NCBI GenBank assembly: GCA_036426205.1
Contig: CM071569.1
Span: 124,001 to 188,000 of the forward strand
Source of the DNA: Ascaphus truei
Lineage: Eukaryota; Chordata; Amphibia; Anura; Ascaphidae
Reading direction: 5' to 3'
DNA: 64,000 bases
Shown here: positions 11,113 to 25,300 of the stretch, one piece after another
Layout: each line of letters opens with the position of its first letter
Numbering within the stretch: the stretch's first letter is position 1
Position numbers and translations under genes: made by a program
Notes under the pieces: generated by a model
Databases searched by the model: none
What the model was told of the DNA's origin: nothing
Seen by the model: the letters and a program-made list of their open reading frames with translations, nothing else

Positions 11113-13049
11113 GCAGGGATTTTTATTGCATTTGCTGTATTTGTTCACATTTGCTAGGGAGCAGACTGAGCATAGTTTTCTTAGCTGTTGCTCCCTAGGG
11201 TTGACGCAAACGATCATGCTGCCAGATGGCGCTGCTAAGTGGAATAGGAAAGGGCCATTATTACTAGTATGTGTACATGTAAAAATATTCTCGCTCTGCG
11301 GTATGCATACATTCAAATAGCAGATCTGACCAATGTATTTATCTGCAGGGATATTGTACATTACTAATGATGAGTAGAGGACTGTCCAAGCACATGTCAC
11401 ATGCAAACATTTCCTTGTTAGTGTGTTCATGCTTGTCCGGTCATTGCTCCCCACAAAAGGGTTAACACCCTTTTCAACGCTGCAGGAGGTTTAGAGAATG
11501 TCTGATGCATCACACTATGGGCCGGATCTACTAAGTAGTGCTACTCCACCAGGCACCTTGCAGCATGGCATAGTAAATATAGCCCCCTTCAACCTGTTCA
11601 AGTAATTGGGCTGTAGGTGTCCCCCAGCAGGTAAGGTATTTTATGGATTAACACTTCTTAGTAAATATAGATTTATTGAACTGATTCCAGTTGTGCTGAA
11701 GCGGCTGATCTGGTCATTTTTCGGCTGAAATTCCCTTTGTAGTCGTCCTCCTAGGGTCCTATTTTAGTGTCAGCAGTAAGTGCACTTCCGAAGGAAAGAA
11801 CCCATTTCCCACGGATTAGCAGGTCCCCGTAATATAACAGTCTTTCTTGCAAGCCGTGCGATATGGGCAAAATATCTCAATCTCGCACATTTTGGCAATT
11901 CGCTGTTATTCTAGCACTCCTTTAAAGCCAAAAATGCCAAAGACCATGGAAATACTCGCACAGTTAATCTTGCCACATCAAGGCTGGAGAGATTGCCCCA
12001 GTACGAGCACATTAGCAGTTTTTGCGCCACTGTGCAGGGGCGCCCTAATTCCATTAGTTTAAATACAGCACCATTTTCATTCCCATTTGTAACTTTTCTC
12101 TGAACTGCCCACCTAACTATGTACATTAGTGCAGACCCTACCAGACAATAATGCCCGGCTGGAGGAATTGAAGGGCCAATGTGAAGCAGCCTGGGCATTT
12201 GTGTCCAGTAATGCCCATTTCTAGGCGGATTATTAATATAATAGTTTAAATGTATGTGTTTATCATTTTTTTATAAAATATTAATAAACATTTTTTTTTA
12301 AAGAACTTTTTAATTTTGTTGGCACAGGAGAGAGAATGAAGTGCCCAAAGTAACAAGGACCTGACACAGGAATGTGAACCGGCCTCCCCTGCTTCAATGG
12401 CACTGTCATTGGTTCCAGACTCCTTTACTCACTGAGCCACTATGCGTGCATGTGCCTGCGTATATACACACACCATGGCTCGTTACCACCTCCTTCAGTG
12501 ATTGTAAAGTGGGCAGTTTATATAATGCGGCTTCGCCAAGTGATCGCCCGTGTATGCTATTTTAGGGCAGGTTCATACTGCCTTCGCCTGCGCAGAGGCG
12601 TGCGCATCCGTGACGTCACCCGCGTGGAGGGTGCATTTTTCGGACCTGCTAGATGCACCGTTGGGGGATGTAACTAGGGGCGTGTCAGTGATGTCACAGA
12701 GCTGGTTCGCCCTGACTGCTCACGTGACCTGCCCGTCGTGGTGAGACATCTGTTTCAAGTGATTCCTCGCGCAACGCACGCCCCATCCTGCTGTCATGCC
12801 CACGTGCCTGCACGGTCTATGGGCACGATCAAAGCCTTAAGGCAAAGTGATTGCACTACGTGCAGACGCCTCCGCGTGCTCTGCGGCATAGATGCGGGAG
12901 TTTAGAAGTGTCAAATCTTACAGAATACAGCAACATCCCCATTTTTATTTTGCTACCCAGTGCCCTGTGAAATTGCACGTTTTGACGTGTATTACTGTAT
13001 GCTGCGGGTACTAGAATAGGCCGCTATCTGTTGAAGTAAGATCTCTCAC
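11113..13049. other. 3' flank of PDZK1; last coding exon not located
   Basis: No confident exon or ORF was found here. A short repeat beginning GGGCCGGATCTACTAAGTAG (11519) is probably a MITE remnant, and 12580-12900 is CpG-richer than its surroundings. The expected terminal PDZK1 exon (short, phase 0 start, C-terminal PDZ ligand) may be here or further left, but no candidate met both acceptor and frame requirements. Confidence 0.4.
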
Positions 13050-13349
13050 CTTTAGTGTTGGCTCGGGAGCGGATCTCTGTTTACTAGCTTGGACTATCTC
13101 ATTGTAGCTGGGAGGAGCAGTGTCTTCGGGTAAAGGATCCGCCATGGAAGCCTTAATAGGAATTTTCTTGGCCTTGAAGTACTCATATGCCTCTTGCGAT
13201 ACAATCAACAGTGTCAGTTTCCCTCCAGCATTTCGGATTCTCGTTACAACGTCTTCATAAGCTTCCTCCTCCACATTTACCCCGTTCACTTCCAACAGCA
13301 TGTCCTCTTCTTTCACTCCGGCCACATCAGCTGGGCCGCCTTTCACCAC
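13050..13349 (-). CDS. pdzk1: PDZK1 coding exon 7 (PDZ4 body and C-terminal tail)
   Basis: Encodes residues 441-540. It contains [19 protein letters not shown], the rest of PDZ4, and YFKAKKIPI, followed by an acidic/proline tail with PPSY at 519-522. It ends CTAAAG|GTGAGA, a near-perfect donor. Reading on into the intron gives only 13 more residues ending GLF before a stop, which lacks a standard class I PDZ ligand, so splicing to a further exon is preferred. Confidence 0.9.
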
Positions 13350-16300
13350 CTACTCAACAAGAGATGCCGCCAGTTAGTACTTTCGCAGCCACAGACTTTT
13401 ACATTCAAGGATGCCGCCTGTAACTTCCGATTTCAGGGATATCAAAATAAAAACAGCATACCAGAAGGCTAGGAGGTAGTGGTCAGGCCATACCTGTTCC
13501 ATACAAAAATGCATGAAAATAACGCTGATTTGTTATAGCACAAACATTACAAATGTGCCCTTTTTTATTAGTAGTGTGGTGAAACCCTGTTGTCTGTCAA
13601 TAACAATAATTAACACGACTTTAAGCCACTACGTCTTCCTGATATTAACTTTAGTGTTGAAACCTTTCACTCAATAGATTGTGGTGAAAGGGTTAAGGTA
13701 ACAATAATGTTTTACTCCACAATGTATCTATTGACTTCTGTCATATGTGCGCAGACCACGTATGTACGGGTATACATGAAGAAAACACCAATACGTAGTG
13801 TGGTTTGCATGGCTACACAGTAATGATAACATTTATTCCTATAACCATGTGCCTCTTCATTAGATGTGTGTTTTAGTTTGGTCTGCAGCGGGAGCCTGGT
13901 CTGAAATGCTTAATGAATATTGTGCGTCAGTCTTAGTTCCTTTCCTGGCAATTCTGGTGTCAGCGCTTAGGGCCTAAATGCAGATTTCTGAAGCCCCTTC
14001 ACCTGCCCATCACCTCAGCATGTATTTTACCCATCTAGCCTTCCCAACCTAAATGTTCAGATATATAGCTCTTACTTAGATATGATTGCTACATTATCCC
14101 TTTTCTTCACACTAGCAGAAACATTATTATACCCCAATATAGCGAAAGTCCACAAACCCAAATAGGTGTAATTTTAGGGTTATGTGTTAACATGAATGGA
14201 ATAGCCCTGACTTCAGATCCACGGAACGAGTTAGGACTCCTGAACTTTCCAGGATCAAAAGCAATTGCCAACGTTCCTTATTCCCATCTCCATGTGTGGG
14301 ATCTGGCAGCTTCCATCTATTTCCAGGTCATTCACTGCAGATAGAGGAGCTGAAGTAATACCCACTAGTACATATGTAATGCACCAGTGCCACTCACTCA
14401 GCCCAAATAAATATATTGCATACTTCACTGTACTATCCTCAATTAGTTACTAACTATAGAGGATAGCCAGTGTCAAATCATTACGGACACTCAATAAAGG
14501 GGTTTGCAATTGAGAATTAAAAAATGTATCCGAATAGAAGCAACACTCCTTCAACTCGCTTGTTACTAATCAACTTAGGGTGCTGGATTGCAAAGCGTGA
14601 ACTTCATTTGTTAAGTATACACTTCAAACTGAAAAGAAATTCAGTCTAGAAACTTCAGGGCCGGTCTTGGGGCAAGGCGGCTGGCTTAGGCCCTGCGCCT
14701 TCAGGGGCCCCATGCTCCCTCCTCCTGTCAGCGCCAGGTTCAAACTTCATCCCGACCTGGGGTGGGGGAACTGGAAGAGGGAGCGCAGGGACCCTCCTCC
14801 TCCAGCACCCTCCTCCTTTTGGAAGATGTATCCCGGGGGACGACAGGAGGGAGGAGCACATTTGGTTAAAACGCCGACGGTGTTCCAGGACATCTCGCCG
14901 CTGGACATTTTGTCTGAGATGTTCGTTGCGTGCGCTCCAAAGCCTGACTGCTTACTACGACAAGCCAGGTCTGATAAGTGCATGTTTAAATGTACCGATC
15001 GGGACCGCTACACTGTTTAGATTGTCCGCTCTGACACGCCATCTTTAAATGTCCCGCTTTGTCAATGACACGGTTCCAGCACAGTTTCCTCCATTACAAA
15101 TGGTCCGCAGGAAATGATTGGAGACTGTAAGTTTCTCAGGCACACAAATTCCCCCCCCCCCCCCCGGGTTTTTCTCTCACGCGGTATTGGGAGCAGAGGT
15201 GCTGATATCTTATCCCAAAATGGTGCACTTGCTTTATTTGGAAATGTTTTACTTAATTAAACAAGAGCTCTACTATTGTACCATGTGACTTTAGTTCCTA
15301 AATCGGGAAAGATAACAGTAGAAAGTATGTTACACGGGTGAGTATTTATTGCAATTTCAAAATCCCTTTCTACTATGATTTGGGTTTTTAGCACAGTTTA
15401 AAGAGGCAATCCCTCCTAGGACCAACGCTAGCTAGTTCCACTGACATGTTTATTGGGTCTCACTAGGTAATTGATACCATTTACCCAAATCTGACACCTA
15501 CAAGTATTTTATAATTATTCTATAAAGTGAAACTTGGGTGGGCTTTGAGTTCCTCTGGCTGCTCCCTTTGTGTGGTGTCACTGTGTGATGTCACTGTGGG
15601 ATAACACTATGAAATCACTGTGTGATGTCACTGTGTGATGTCACTGTGTGCTCAGCAAGTGCTTGTACAGCCAGAGTCCCCCCCTCCCCACCACAAACCA
15701 CCAAACTAATTCAACTATTGTAATTCCCCTCCACACTTTGTATTTCTGATGTTCCTCAACATTCATATAACATTCATCTTAATTAAATGTTTGCAAAACC
15801 ATTAAGTAAATAATAAGACAAAAAATAACTTAGTATAAATTATATAAACAAACCCCAGCAAATAAATATTATTATTATTATTATTATTAAACAGAGCCAA
15901 CACAACTACAGTTTCTTTGTTTATATCATTTCTTTTGATTTTTTGTGTTTCATATTGAGCCCTTCCTTCCCCCCCCCCATCCATTTAATATATCTCCCAT
16001 GTCTCTGGTAATGAAAGGGTTAAGCCAAACAGCACAAAAATAGGACTAATTTGCTATTTTGAATGTCTTCTGTTTTACTTCTGATTTTCCCCTTTCCCGT
16101 CATGAGATTTGTCTTATTTTACATCTCGTAACATGGGATGTGTACTTGTTTTTTCTACTGCTTGAAAAGTCCAGTAAATGCTTTATATTATGTGTACAAT
16201 GCAATAATGCAACACTATGTCCCTTCTGTTACTAGCATGTCACAGGTTGCATGCTTTACCTGTTTTATAAACTGCCCAGGGACCTCCTTTATGGCATTCA

Positions 16301-19300
16301 GGTGGAAGCCATACCCAGCTGTGCCCTTCTCCAGTCTGCACAGTTTGGGCTTGTGCTTCGGGGCAGCAGAAGAAACAGCAGGGATGGGAGCTGAAGTTGG
16401 CACTGGTGCTGGGGCAGTGGATTGTACTGTTGATGGAACTGGCACTGGGGTTGGCACCTCCTTTGTTCCGCTCTTTGTTTCACCCGGTGATTCTTGCAAG
16501 TATAAGAATGGAGAGATGCCAGCCTGAAATATAAAATATATTAAAATGAGTGACTGCTCAGACCAGGGATGCTCAATTACAGTCCTCAGCCCCCCTCCCC
16601 CCCCTCCCCTCCCCAGGGTCATCACTGGGATTCTTTAAAAAAATATATATAAATATTTTATTGAGCTGAATATACGTGGATATAGTGAAAAAAGAAGACA
16701 GTGCTATGTAGTCGGGGATGAAGCATCATGAATAAAGACTTTTAAATCAACGTAATAATTTTCAACAATTTAAATAATGAATGAAGTCCTGGAGGAGGAG
16801 GGAGAAAGGTAATGTCCATCTATCACAGACGGGCACAGAAGGTTAGAACAGGGAATGAATAAGACAGGTGGACAGGGAGACGTTTTTGGTTTATATTATA
16901 AAAGTGTCAATTAAAAAAAGATAGGATCATTCAGAATGAGTTATCCAATTGTATCCCCCATTACAGTGCCTCCACTGGAGGACTGGAGTTGAGCACCCGT
17001 GCTCTAAATGAATAAGTACATTTTATAAAGCACTTAATGCTGCATTATTATTTGCCAACAATCGTAGTTATAAAGTTTTGTACAAGTATTCAGCTATCCA
17101 GGCAACATGGGGATCCCATTTAGCTTTCTCGCTGGATTCCTCACCAGTGTGTACAGTTGATCAGTCTTCGTATCCACCACCAGGAATGTGGTCTTGTCTC
17201 CTCCCTTCCAAATAGCCTCCACCACGTCCTCATGCTCCTGCTGCTCCACGGACTCTCCATTAACAGCAACAATACGGTCGTAGTCCTTCAGCTTAGCTTT
17301 TTCTGCTGGGCTGCCAGGGTCAATCTCCATGATGAAATGACCTGCAACCAGCAAAGGAAACAGGCCCACGTAAATGAAGTAGTGTACAACAACTGTACTT
17401 GATTTAACCCTTTAATCAGATTAAAATGTGTGTTTTGCAATCCTTTCTCTCCTTGATTAAACCTAAAACTTGTATTAACTGAAGGTACTTTGTTTACCAA
17501 GATTCTCTATCTGAAACGAACACTTACACTAAGGAGCTGGTTAGGGTTGTCACTAGACGAGGGGTGAGTGGGGCAGGTTAAGATTTTTTTTTCTCCAATT
17601 GTTCAAGAGCTATACATTCTGTAGTGCTTTGAAAATGAAGAATAGTAGAACTGAATCATAAACCTCTCATTCTGACATGAGTCTAGTTGTCAATCCAAGA
17701 TTGTATGGATTCACTCTGAATCTGGGGAGTCCCCCAGAGCTGAACCTGACTATTAGTACTTGGCCCCCTCAGTTCACAAGATATTTACCATTTTATGTGC
17801 TTGTTTTTCTGGTTCATTTTACGCGTTCAAAATGGTCACCATCTGCAGCTCACTTACATTGACCAATAAGAAGCCACATTGTCATCATACCAAGACATTA
17901 TAGCTTTCTATTGGACTACTCTGATGGCCATCTTCATATTTACTGTAATTTTACTGGCTCAACAAAAATGTAAGTATCTAAGAAACTGGAGGATGGACGA
18001 ACCAGTCCAAATCCGTTCCTCAAATTTCCCCCAACTTGCCATTCAAAATCCGCTCCGCGGTGTAAAATCCACCGACGGATTGTTACCGTTTCAATCCGTG
18101 CAGATGAATCCAGATCCGCTGTTAGATACTTTCCGCTGGTGGGATTTTAACAATCCATCCCTGGATTCACAATCCGCTGACAGATTTTAACAATCCAATA
18201 TGCGGATTGCTGAATACGTGGATTGTATTTTTAAAGTCTGTCAGCGGATTGTGGAATCCCCAGATGGATTGTGAAATCCCCGGAATGATTGTGGAATCCC
18301 CAGATGGATTGTGGAATCCCTGGGCAGATTATGGAATCCCTGGATGGATTGTGGAATCCCTGGTTGGATTGTGGAATCACTGGTTGGATTGTGGAATCCC
18401 TGGTTGGATTGTGGAATCCCTGGATGGATTGTGGAATCCCTGGTTGGATTGTGGAATCCCTGGATGGATTGTGGAATCCCTGGTTGGATTGTGGAATCCC
18501 CGGATGGATTGTAGAATCCCTGGTTGGATTGTGGAATCCCCAGATGGATTGTGGAATCCCCCGGATGGATTGAAATTCTGGATGATTGTGTTATCCCCGG
18601 ATGGATTGTGAGATCCTGGGCAGTTGTGGTGGAATCCCCGGATTGATTTTGGAATCCACGGATGGATTGTGGAATCCCCGGAATGATTGTGGAATCCCCA
18701 GATGGATTTTGGAATCCCTGGTTGGATTGTGGAATCCGTGGTTGGATTGTGGAATCCCTGGATGGATTGTGTTATCCCCGGATGGATTGTTTGTGGAATC
18801 CCTGGTCATATTGTGGATCCCTGGAAATTGTGGAATCCTGATGATGTGGAATACCCAGATGGATTGTGAATCCCCGGATGGATTTAAATCCCGATGATGT
18901 GAATCCCCGGATGGATTGTATAATTCCCGGATGGATTGTGGAATCCCTGGGCAGATTGTGGAATCCCTGGATGGATTGTGGAATCCCCGGATGGATTGTA
19001 GAATCCCTGGTTGGATTGTGGAATCCCCAGATGGATTGTGGAATCCCCGGATGGATTGTGAAATTCGGATGGATTGTGTTATCCCCGGATGGATTGTGGA
19101 ATCCCTGGGCAGTTTGTGGAATCCCCGGATGGATTGTGGAATCCCCGGATTGATTTGGATCCCGATGATTGTGGAATCCCCGGAATGATTGTGGAATCCC
19201 CAGATGGATTTTGGAATCCCTGGTTGGATTGTGGAATCCGTGGTTGGATTGTGGAATCCCTGGATGGATTGGTTAATCCCCGGATGGATTGTGGAATCCC

Positions 19301-22300
19301 TGGTCAGATTGTGGAATCCCTGGGCAGATTGTGGAATCCTTGGAATGATTGTGGAATACCCAGATGGATTGTGGATCCCCGGATGATTGTGAAATCCCCG
19401 GATGGATGGTGGAATCCCCGGATGGATTGTATAATTCCCGGATGGATTGTGGAATCCCTGGGCAGTTTGTGGAATCCCCGGATGGATTGTGGAATCCCCG
19501 GATTGATTTTGGAATCCACGGATGGATTGTGGAATCCCCGGAATGATTGTGGAATCCCCAGATGGATTTTGGAATCCCTGGTTGGATTGTGGATCCGTGG
19601 TTGGATTGTGGAATCCCTGGATGGATTGGTGTATCCCCGATTGGATTGGTGGAATCCCTGGTCGATTGTGGAATCCCTGGCAATTGTGGAATCTTGGAAT
19701 GATTGTGGAATACCAGATGGTATTGTGAGGGAATCTCCCGGATGGATTGTTAATCCCGGTGGATTGTGGAATCCCCGGATGGATTGTATAATTCCCGGAT
19801 GGATTGTGGAATCCCTGGGCAGATTGTGGAATCCCTGGATGGATTGTGGAATCCCGGAATGATTTTGGAATCCCCGGATGGATTATGGAATCCCCGGAAT
19901 GAGTGTGGAATCCCCAGATGGATTGTGGAATCCCCGGATGGATTGTGGAATCCCTGGTTGGATTGTGGAATAACCGGGCGGTTTGTCGGTGTTAAAAAAA
20001 AAAAGAAACACACACAAATGGTGAATCGCCATTTTTGAGACAGAATCACAGAAATCCGCAGATATAAAGATCCTGTCGATCCACGGCAGATTCAAATCCA
20101 CCCACAAAATGTGCCCATCTCTACTTGGGGGTGCCTAGATGTAGGGAAAGCATGCCTCAGTCACGGAGGGTTGCTGCTTTATGGTGCTTGGTTTTAAGCT
20201 GTTCCATACTGCACTGACACAAAAGTAACGTGTACCTACTGTAGTTCATGTATTTTATGCTGGAGCATCTGAAAGTGAATGACTTTCTATACTAATAAAC
20301 CACGTCTAGATTTCATATATCACATGCAAAAATGAAGGATAGGATTCCATGTGGGGAAATAAACATACAGTATTATCAACAGCCAGAAACGTGTTATCAA
20401 AAGTCCTCTAGCTACAATCCTTTTCCAGCAGTGGTAAAACGGAATTATTCAAAAATCCCATACTCTTAAATGTTATATTTAATAACGTGGGGCTGATCAT
20501 TATCGTACGAGTTTTGCAACCAAAAGAGTTTGATAAGAAGCTACAATATTGGTGTATTTTTTTATTTACCTCTTTTGCTTTTTTCTTGCCTCAAATAGAA
20601 CCCGTATCCCTCCGGCCCCTTTTTGAGATGCACCGTTTTTGGTTTAGAAGGCAGTAGCTGCACAGTAGCTTTATCTGCTGTGATCTTCATCTTCTGTTTC
20701 CGGAAGAACTCATCGGTTTCCTTATCTGACAGCAGGAACATCACGTTGGTCCCAGAGTCTCTCACCTGCGTCACACAAAAAATCAGGGAAACTGGAATGC
20801 CTACACTTTCCTGGTTAATTGATGCTAATGCTGTGTGCTTTAATCACCAAAACAACCAGGTATACATAAGGTATGAGCCGGGGTGTTCCTTTATAATGAT
20901 GGGACAGTAATGGCTCTGGAATTTTGGTAAACAAGTGACACAAAGGAAGAGATGTTGCTCCCATCGGTACCACTGAAGAAGTGAAAGCAAAAGAGCTTGT
21001 GCGGCTCAGTGCATGTGGCCAATAAGAAACTATTGAACACATTGTACCTTCTGCAAGGCACATGCAACTATTTGTTCACATTAGCATATGAATTATCAAG
21101 AAAACCTCCAATTTTAGCAATAAGAGGTTTTTCGTGACTAAATCCGGTGCTGCTTTTTGTGCGCGTGTTGGACCATTTTATGCAGAAAGGAGACGGCCAG
21201 AAATGCCGCAGCCACCGAAACAATGTGGGTAGCAGCGGATTTCAAAGTCTGCCGTCTCTAGGCACAACCGTGGCAGCCGCCTCCTTGCTGCCATCCTTCT
21301 CCATGGTGTGTGCACGGTGTCACGTTGCCATGGTAACACGGCAGCATGACGTCGTTTTGACGCTGCGGTTCAGAAGCAGGGCGGCAGGTAAGGATCCGGC
21401 TGCAACAGATAAAAGGGCACCATTAGGTCCGATAGGCCGGAGAGCACGGCAAAAGTATATGGGGACAGACATTTTGCCACCTTTAAATTTCAGGCCTGGG
21501 CTTAACGGACCTAATGGGAAATCCGCTACTGGATGTGGGATTCTAGAACGAGTATTTACTTTTCTGTGTTACCTTTTGACTTATTTGGTCATGTGTGTCT
21601 TTTTCCACATTCTTGCCATTCACTTCAATGATACGATCACCTTCTCGGGCGCCAGCTTTCACAGCTACACCATTAGGAGCCAGTGAGGCCATATACAAGC
21701 CACTTACACCTGCAATGCAAGAACGGTTATGTTCAACAACTCACTGCTTGAGGGACCTGGAAAACAGTCACAACATTTTCTCATGCTGGTGACTTAAGCT
21801 TTTGTCCAAATGCAAATACCATGTAATTTCTAACATTGTTACTGCAAGGGAGAACAGTGATTCAGTGATAACAATGGCATGAGGGGATCTGGGTTCAAGC
21901 TCCAGTGTCAGCTCCCTGTGACCTTGGGCAAGTCACTTTATCTCCCTGTGGCTCAGGCACAAATCATAGGTTGTAAGCTCATCTGGGCAGGGACTGTGTC
22001 TGTAACATTCCTACAGTATGTGTTGTATACCAGGTGCTATATTGTGATTGTGAAGCACTTTGAGTCCCATTGGGACAAAAGCGCTGTATGAAATAAAGTT
22101 TTTATTATTCAAGGCAGGCTACAACAAACTTTGAGTTCCCCTGGGGAGGCTAAACTCATTTGATGAATTAGGCAGCATTCAAACTAAAAGCAGCCATGAT
22201 ACAAACAGTTGCATTACTGTACTGTTAACACCTCCACAAATTAAGGAAGGGAAAAAAAGTTTTAATCTTTTTTTTGCGTCACCCTCATGGCATTGTATAG

Positions 22301-25300
22301 TTGTAAGATATCTCACAGATAAACACTTAAATAATAATGAGAATTAATATCATTACATATTTATAGGAGAATAGATAAGTCAACATGAATGGAATGCTGT
22401 ACCTGGTGTGAGCAGTACAGCTACAAAGTATGCGGTCACAGTGGTGCTACCCAGCAGCTGTTTCGCTCACCCTGCTAGAGCTGCTGTCCTGAATAGCTGA
22501 GGTTGTGGGTTCTGAACCTCTTTCGCCTGACACCAGTACCCCCTTCCACGCAAAGTGCCTTAAGCTTTTAAGCTTGTCAATATAAGTCTCATGGAAATCC
22601 TTTTAGGGGGTGTGCAGGTGTGAAGGCTTGGAGGTACAGGTGATGGCGTGCAGGTGCAGGTGTGGGTGTGAGAGTGTGCAGGTGTGGATGTGTGGGTGTG
22701 AGGGTGTGCAGGTGTGGGTGTGATGGCGTGCAAGTGTGGGTGGGAGGGCATGCAGGGTGCAGGTGTATGTGTGTTGCCGGCAGGTGCAGGTAGAGATGTG
22801 GGTGTGAGGGTGTGCTGGTGTGAGGGCATACAGGTGCAGGTGAGGGTGTATGGGTGTGCAGGTGTGAGTCATATAAATACATTTTGCTTTTTCCAGTTAA
22901 CATAACTCCCAGGTATCTAAGGGGTGGTCCTTTTTGAGCACAGGTGTTTCGCCATATGGAGGGGGGGGGGGTGTGGAGGGGTTATATATAGTGCTTGGGA
23001 CTCTATTAAATTAGGTATTCTATATTCCCCACCCCCATCTCACTCCCACCCCTCCCCCCCCATATTTCAGAGTCTGGTGGACATTTAATATAAAATTGAT
23101 GGTGGATTTCACAAAATCCAGGTGGATCGGAACCAATGGCAGAATACTGTAGGATGTATCCACACAAATTTCATATGCCTTTGAATTTCAGTGGGCGGAT
23201 CAGATTTTGATGAGTTCGCCCATCTCTACGTCTAACATGTAAGGTTGGATTAGGTAGGAATGTCTGACCACATGGCCACCTTGGAAATCTATTCTAGGGA
23301 TTGAGCTCTACCTCTCAAACAGCTGAAACTACCAACATGATTCGAGCCTTTTTGGAGAAGTTTGGCTCAAAATTTATGTTAACGTCTCCTCCCATTCAAT
23401 TTGCTACATTAGATGTCATTGCTTTCATTACTTCTCATGATGATTTTTTCTAAAGTACATTTTCACGCATGAAATACAGTACAGTTAACGTCCAGAGAAT
23501 ACAACTTTGATCGTTAGCATTTGACGGATTTGGGAACAAAAGGGATGTACAGTTGGAATATCAATATGAATATTAGATATAGTCTCATAGAGGGTCATGC
23601 TTGGATTTCTCCTACTCCTTAGGCGGAGGTTATTGCCATAACCCTTGAATACTTATTGCTTTACAATGCATTTCTGGTACCTCCTGGATTATAGAGGTTC
23701 ATGAAAACACCTTTTGAGTAATTTGAACTGGACAGAATGATGCCCCATACAGAACCTTTAATACATGATTGAAATCCTCTAGCAACAGAATCTTAATATC
23801 TGGATTACATTTTGTAATCTCGTTGACTGCTGCAGGTTCCCCTTACATGGACATCATTTATTTATGAAAGTCTTGCATTGTTCTGTGATATACCACATAG
23901 GAAAGCATAGAAGCTAAAAACTAAATGTTGAAAACTGAATAAACAAATGCTATGTCATACTGTACTAAGGAAATGAAGCAGAGTGAGAAGACAAGCGATA
24001 AATAACAATATGGTAGACATATCTAGGATATTATGGTCAGAATATAGCCAAAACTCAGCTCAAAGGAAATCATGGGCTGCTGCAGGATATTGAAGGCTTC
24101 CAAAATACATGGACAATGCATAACATCTCCTTACAGATGGTAGTGCGGAAGAAACCTGACCAAAGATGGTGGTTTCTGCATTTGGAGGCCAAATTCTATT
24201 TTTTCAATATGAATGGGGAGAGGCACTTATCATGCACTGCAGTATATGGAAGAAATAACAGATGTGACCTGTTCCAGTGGCACACTATATGACAATAACT
24301 CACAGTATCAAACACTTTGCCAAAGGATTCAATGGAAGAGGCTGGCATCTGACGTCACGTTGTAGCTGGCTATAATGGCCGATGGAGTGGGGCACATATG
24401 CAAGTTGACATAATTAGAGACAAGTGCAATGTATTAAGAATGTAATATTGTGCTAAGCCTGATTTCGGAATAACCACCAGAATTGTCCTCAAGTGGTTCT
24501 ACAGTGCAAACAAATAATTTAAAAAATAGCGTATTGGCTGTATTACTTTCGCTATTTCTTTGTACTGTTTGAATGAACAATATATTGGTAGTATTATTAT
24601 TATCATCATTTATTTGTGAAGTGCCAACATATTCCATGGCGCGGTACAATGGGGGTACAGAGTCATGTATATTACAAAACAAAAAAGTTACATACAGGTG
24701 AGGACAGACATGCATAAACAGATACAAGGAGGTAGTAAGGGCCCTGCTCGTGAGAGCTTACATTCTATAGGGGATGAGGGACAATGATGAAACAAGAAGG
24801 TAAGGTGGCTGCTCATTGTAGGATAAGGTGTGGCTCAGGTTAGAATATGGCCCAGTCTGACAGCTGAAACTATTAAAGTTTGGGGGCTGGGGGGAATGTT
24901 ATGTAGGGTGGAGATCGGTCCAGCCACACAGCTGGTCCCAATGGGTTGGAGGGGGAGGAGAGTTTTAAAACATCTGTAAGCTGGGGGGGTGGGTCTGATG
25001 GTGCGTGGTAGGGAATTCCAGAGAGAGGGGGCAGCACGGGACAAGTCTTGTAGGAGGGATTGAGAGGAGGTAATACGGTGGGAGGAAACCGGAGGTGGAT
25101 GTCGAAGACAGAATGTATGGGGTGTGTAAGTATGTATTTGAAAACGAGGGCTGAGATGTAAGGTGGGGCAGTGTCGTTGAGACCTTTATAAGTCATTACT
25201 AAGGTTTTTAATTTAATTCTAGAGGGTATGGGAAGCCAATGTAGGGATATGCGTAGTGGGGCAGAAGAGAGATCCACGAGAATTAGTATGGACAAATGAC

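Noticed and set aside
13011..13049. Read-through tail of PDZK1 exon 7 ending GLF as the natural C-terminus
   Set aside because: It begins at a near-perfect donor and gives no standard class I PDZ ligand; splicing is more likely, though intron retention cannot be excluded.
18207..20049. Many ORFs up to 262 codons with WNP/DCGIPG repeats
   Set aside because: A 20-bp minisatellite keeps all frames open; composition is fully explained by the DNA repeat and it lies in an intron.
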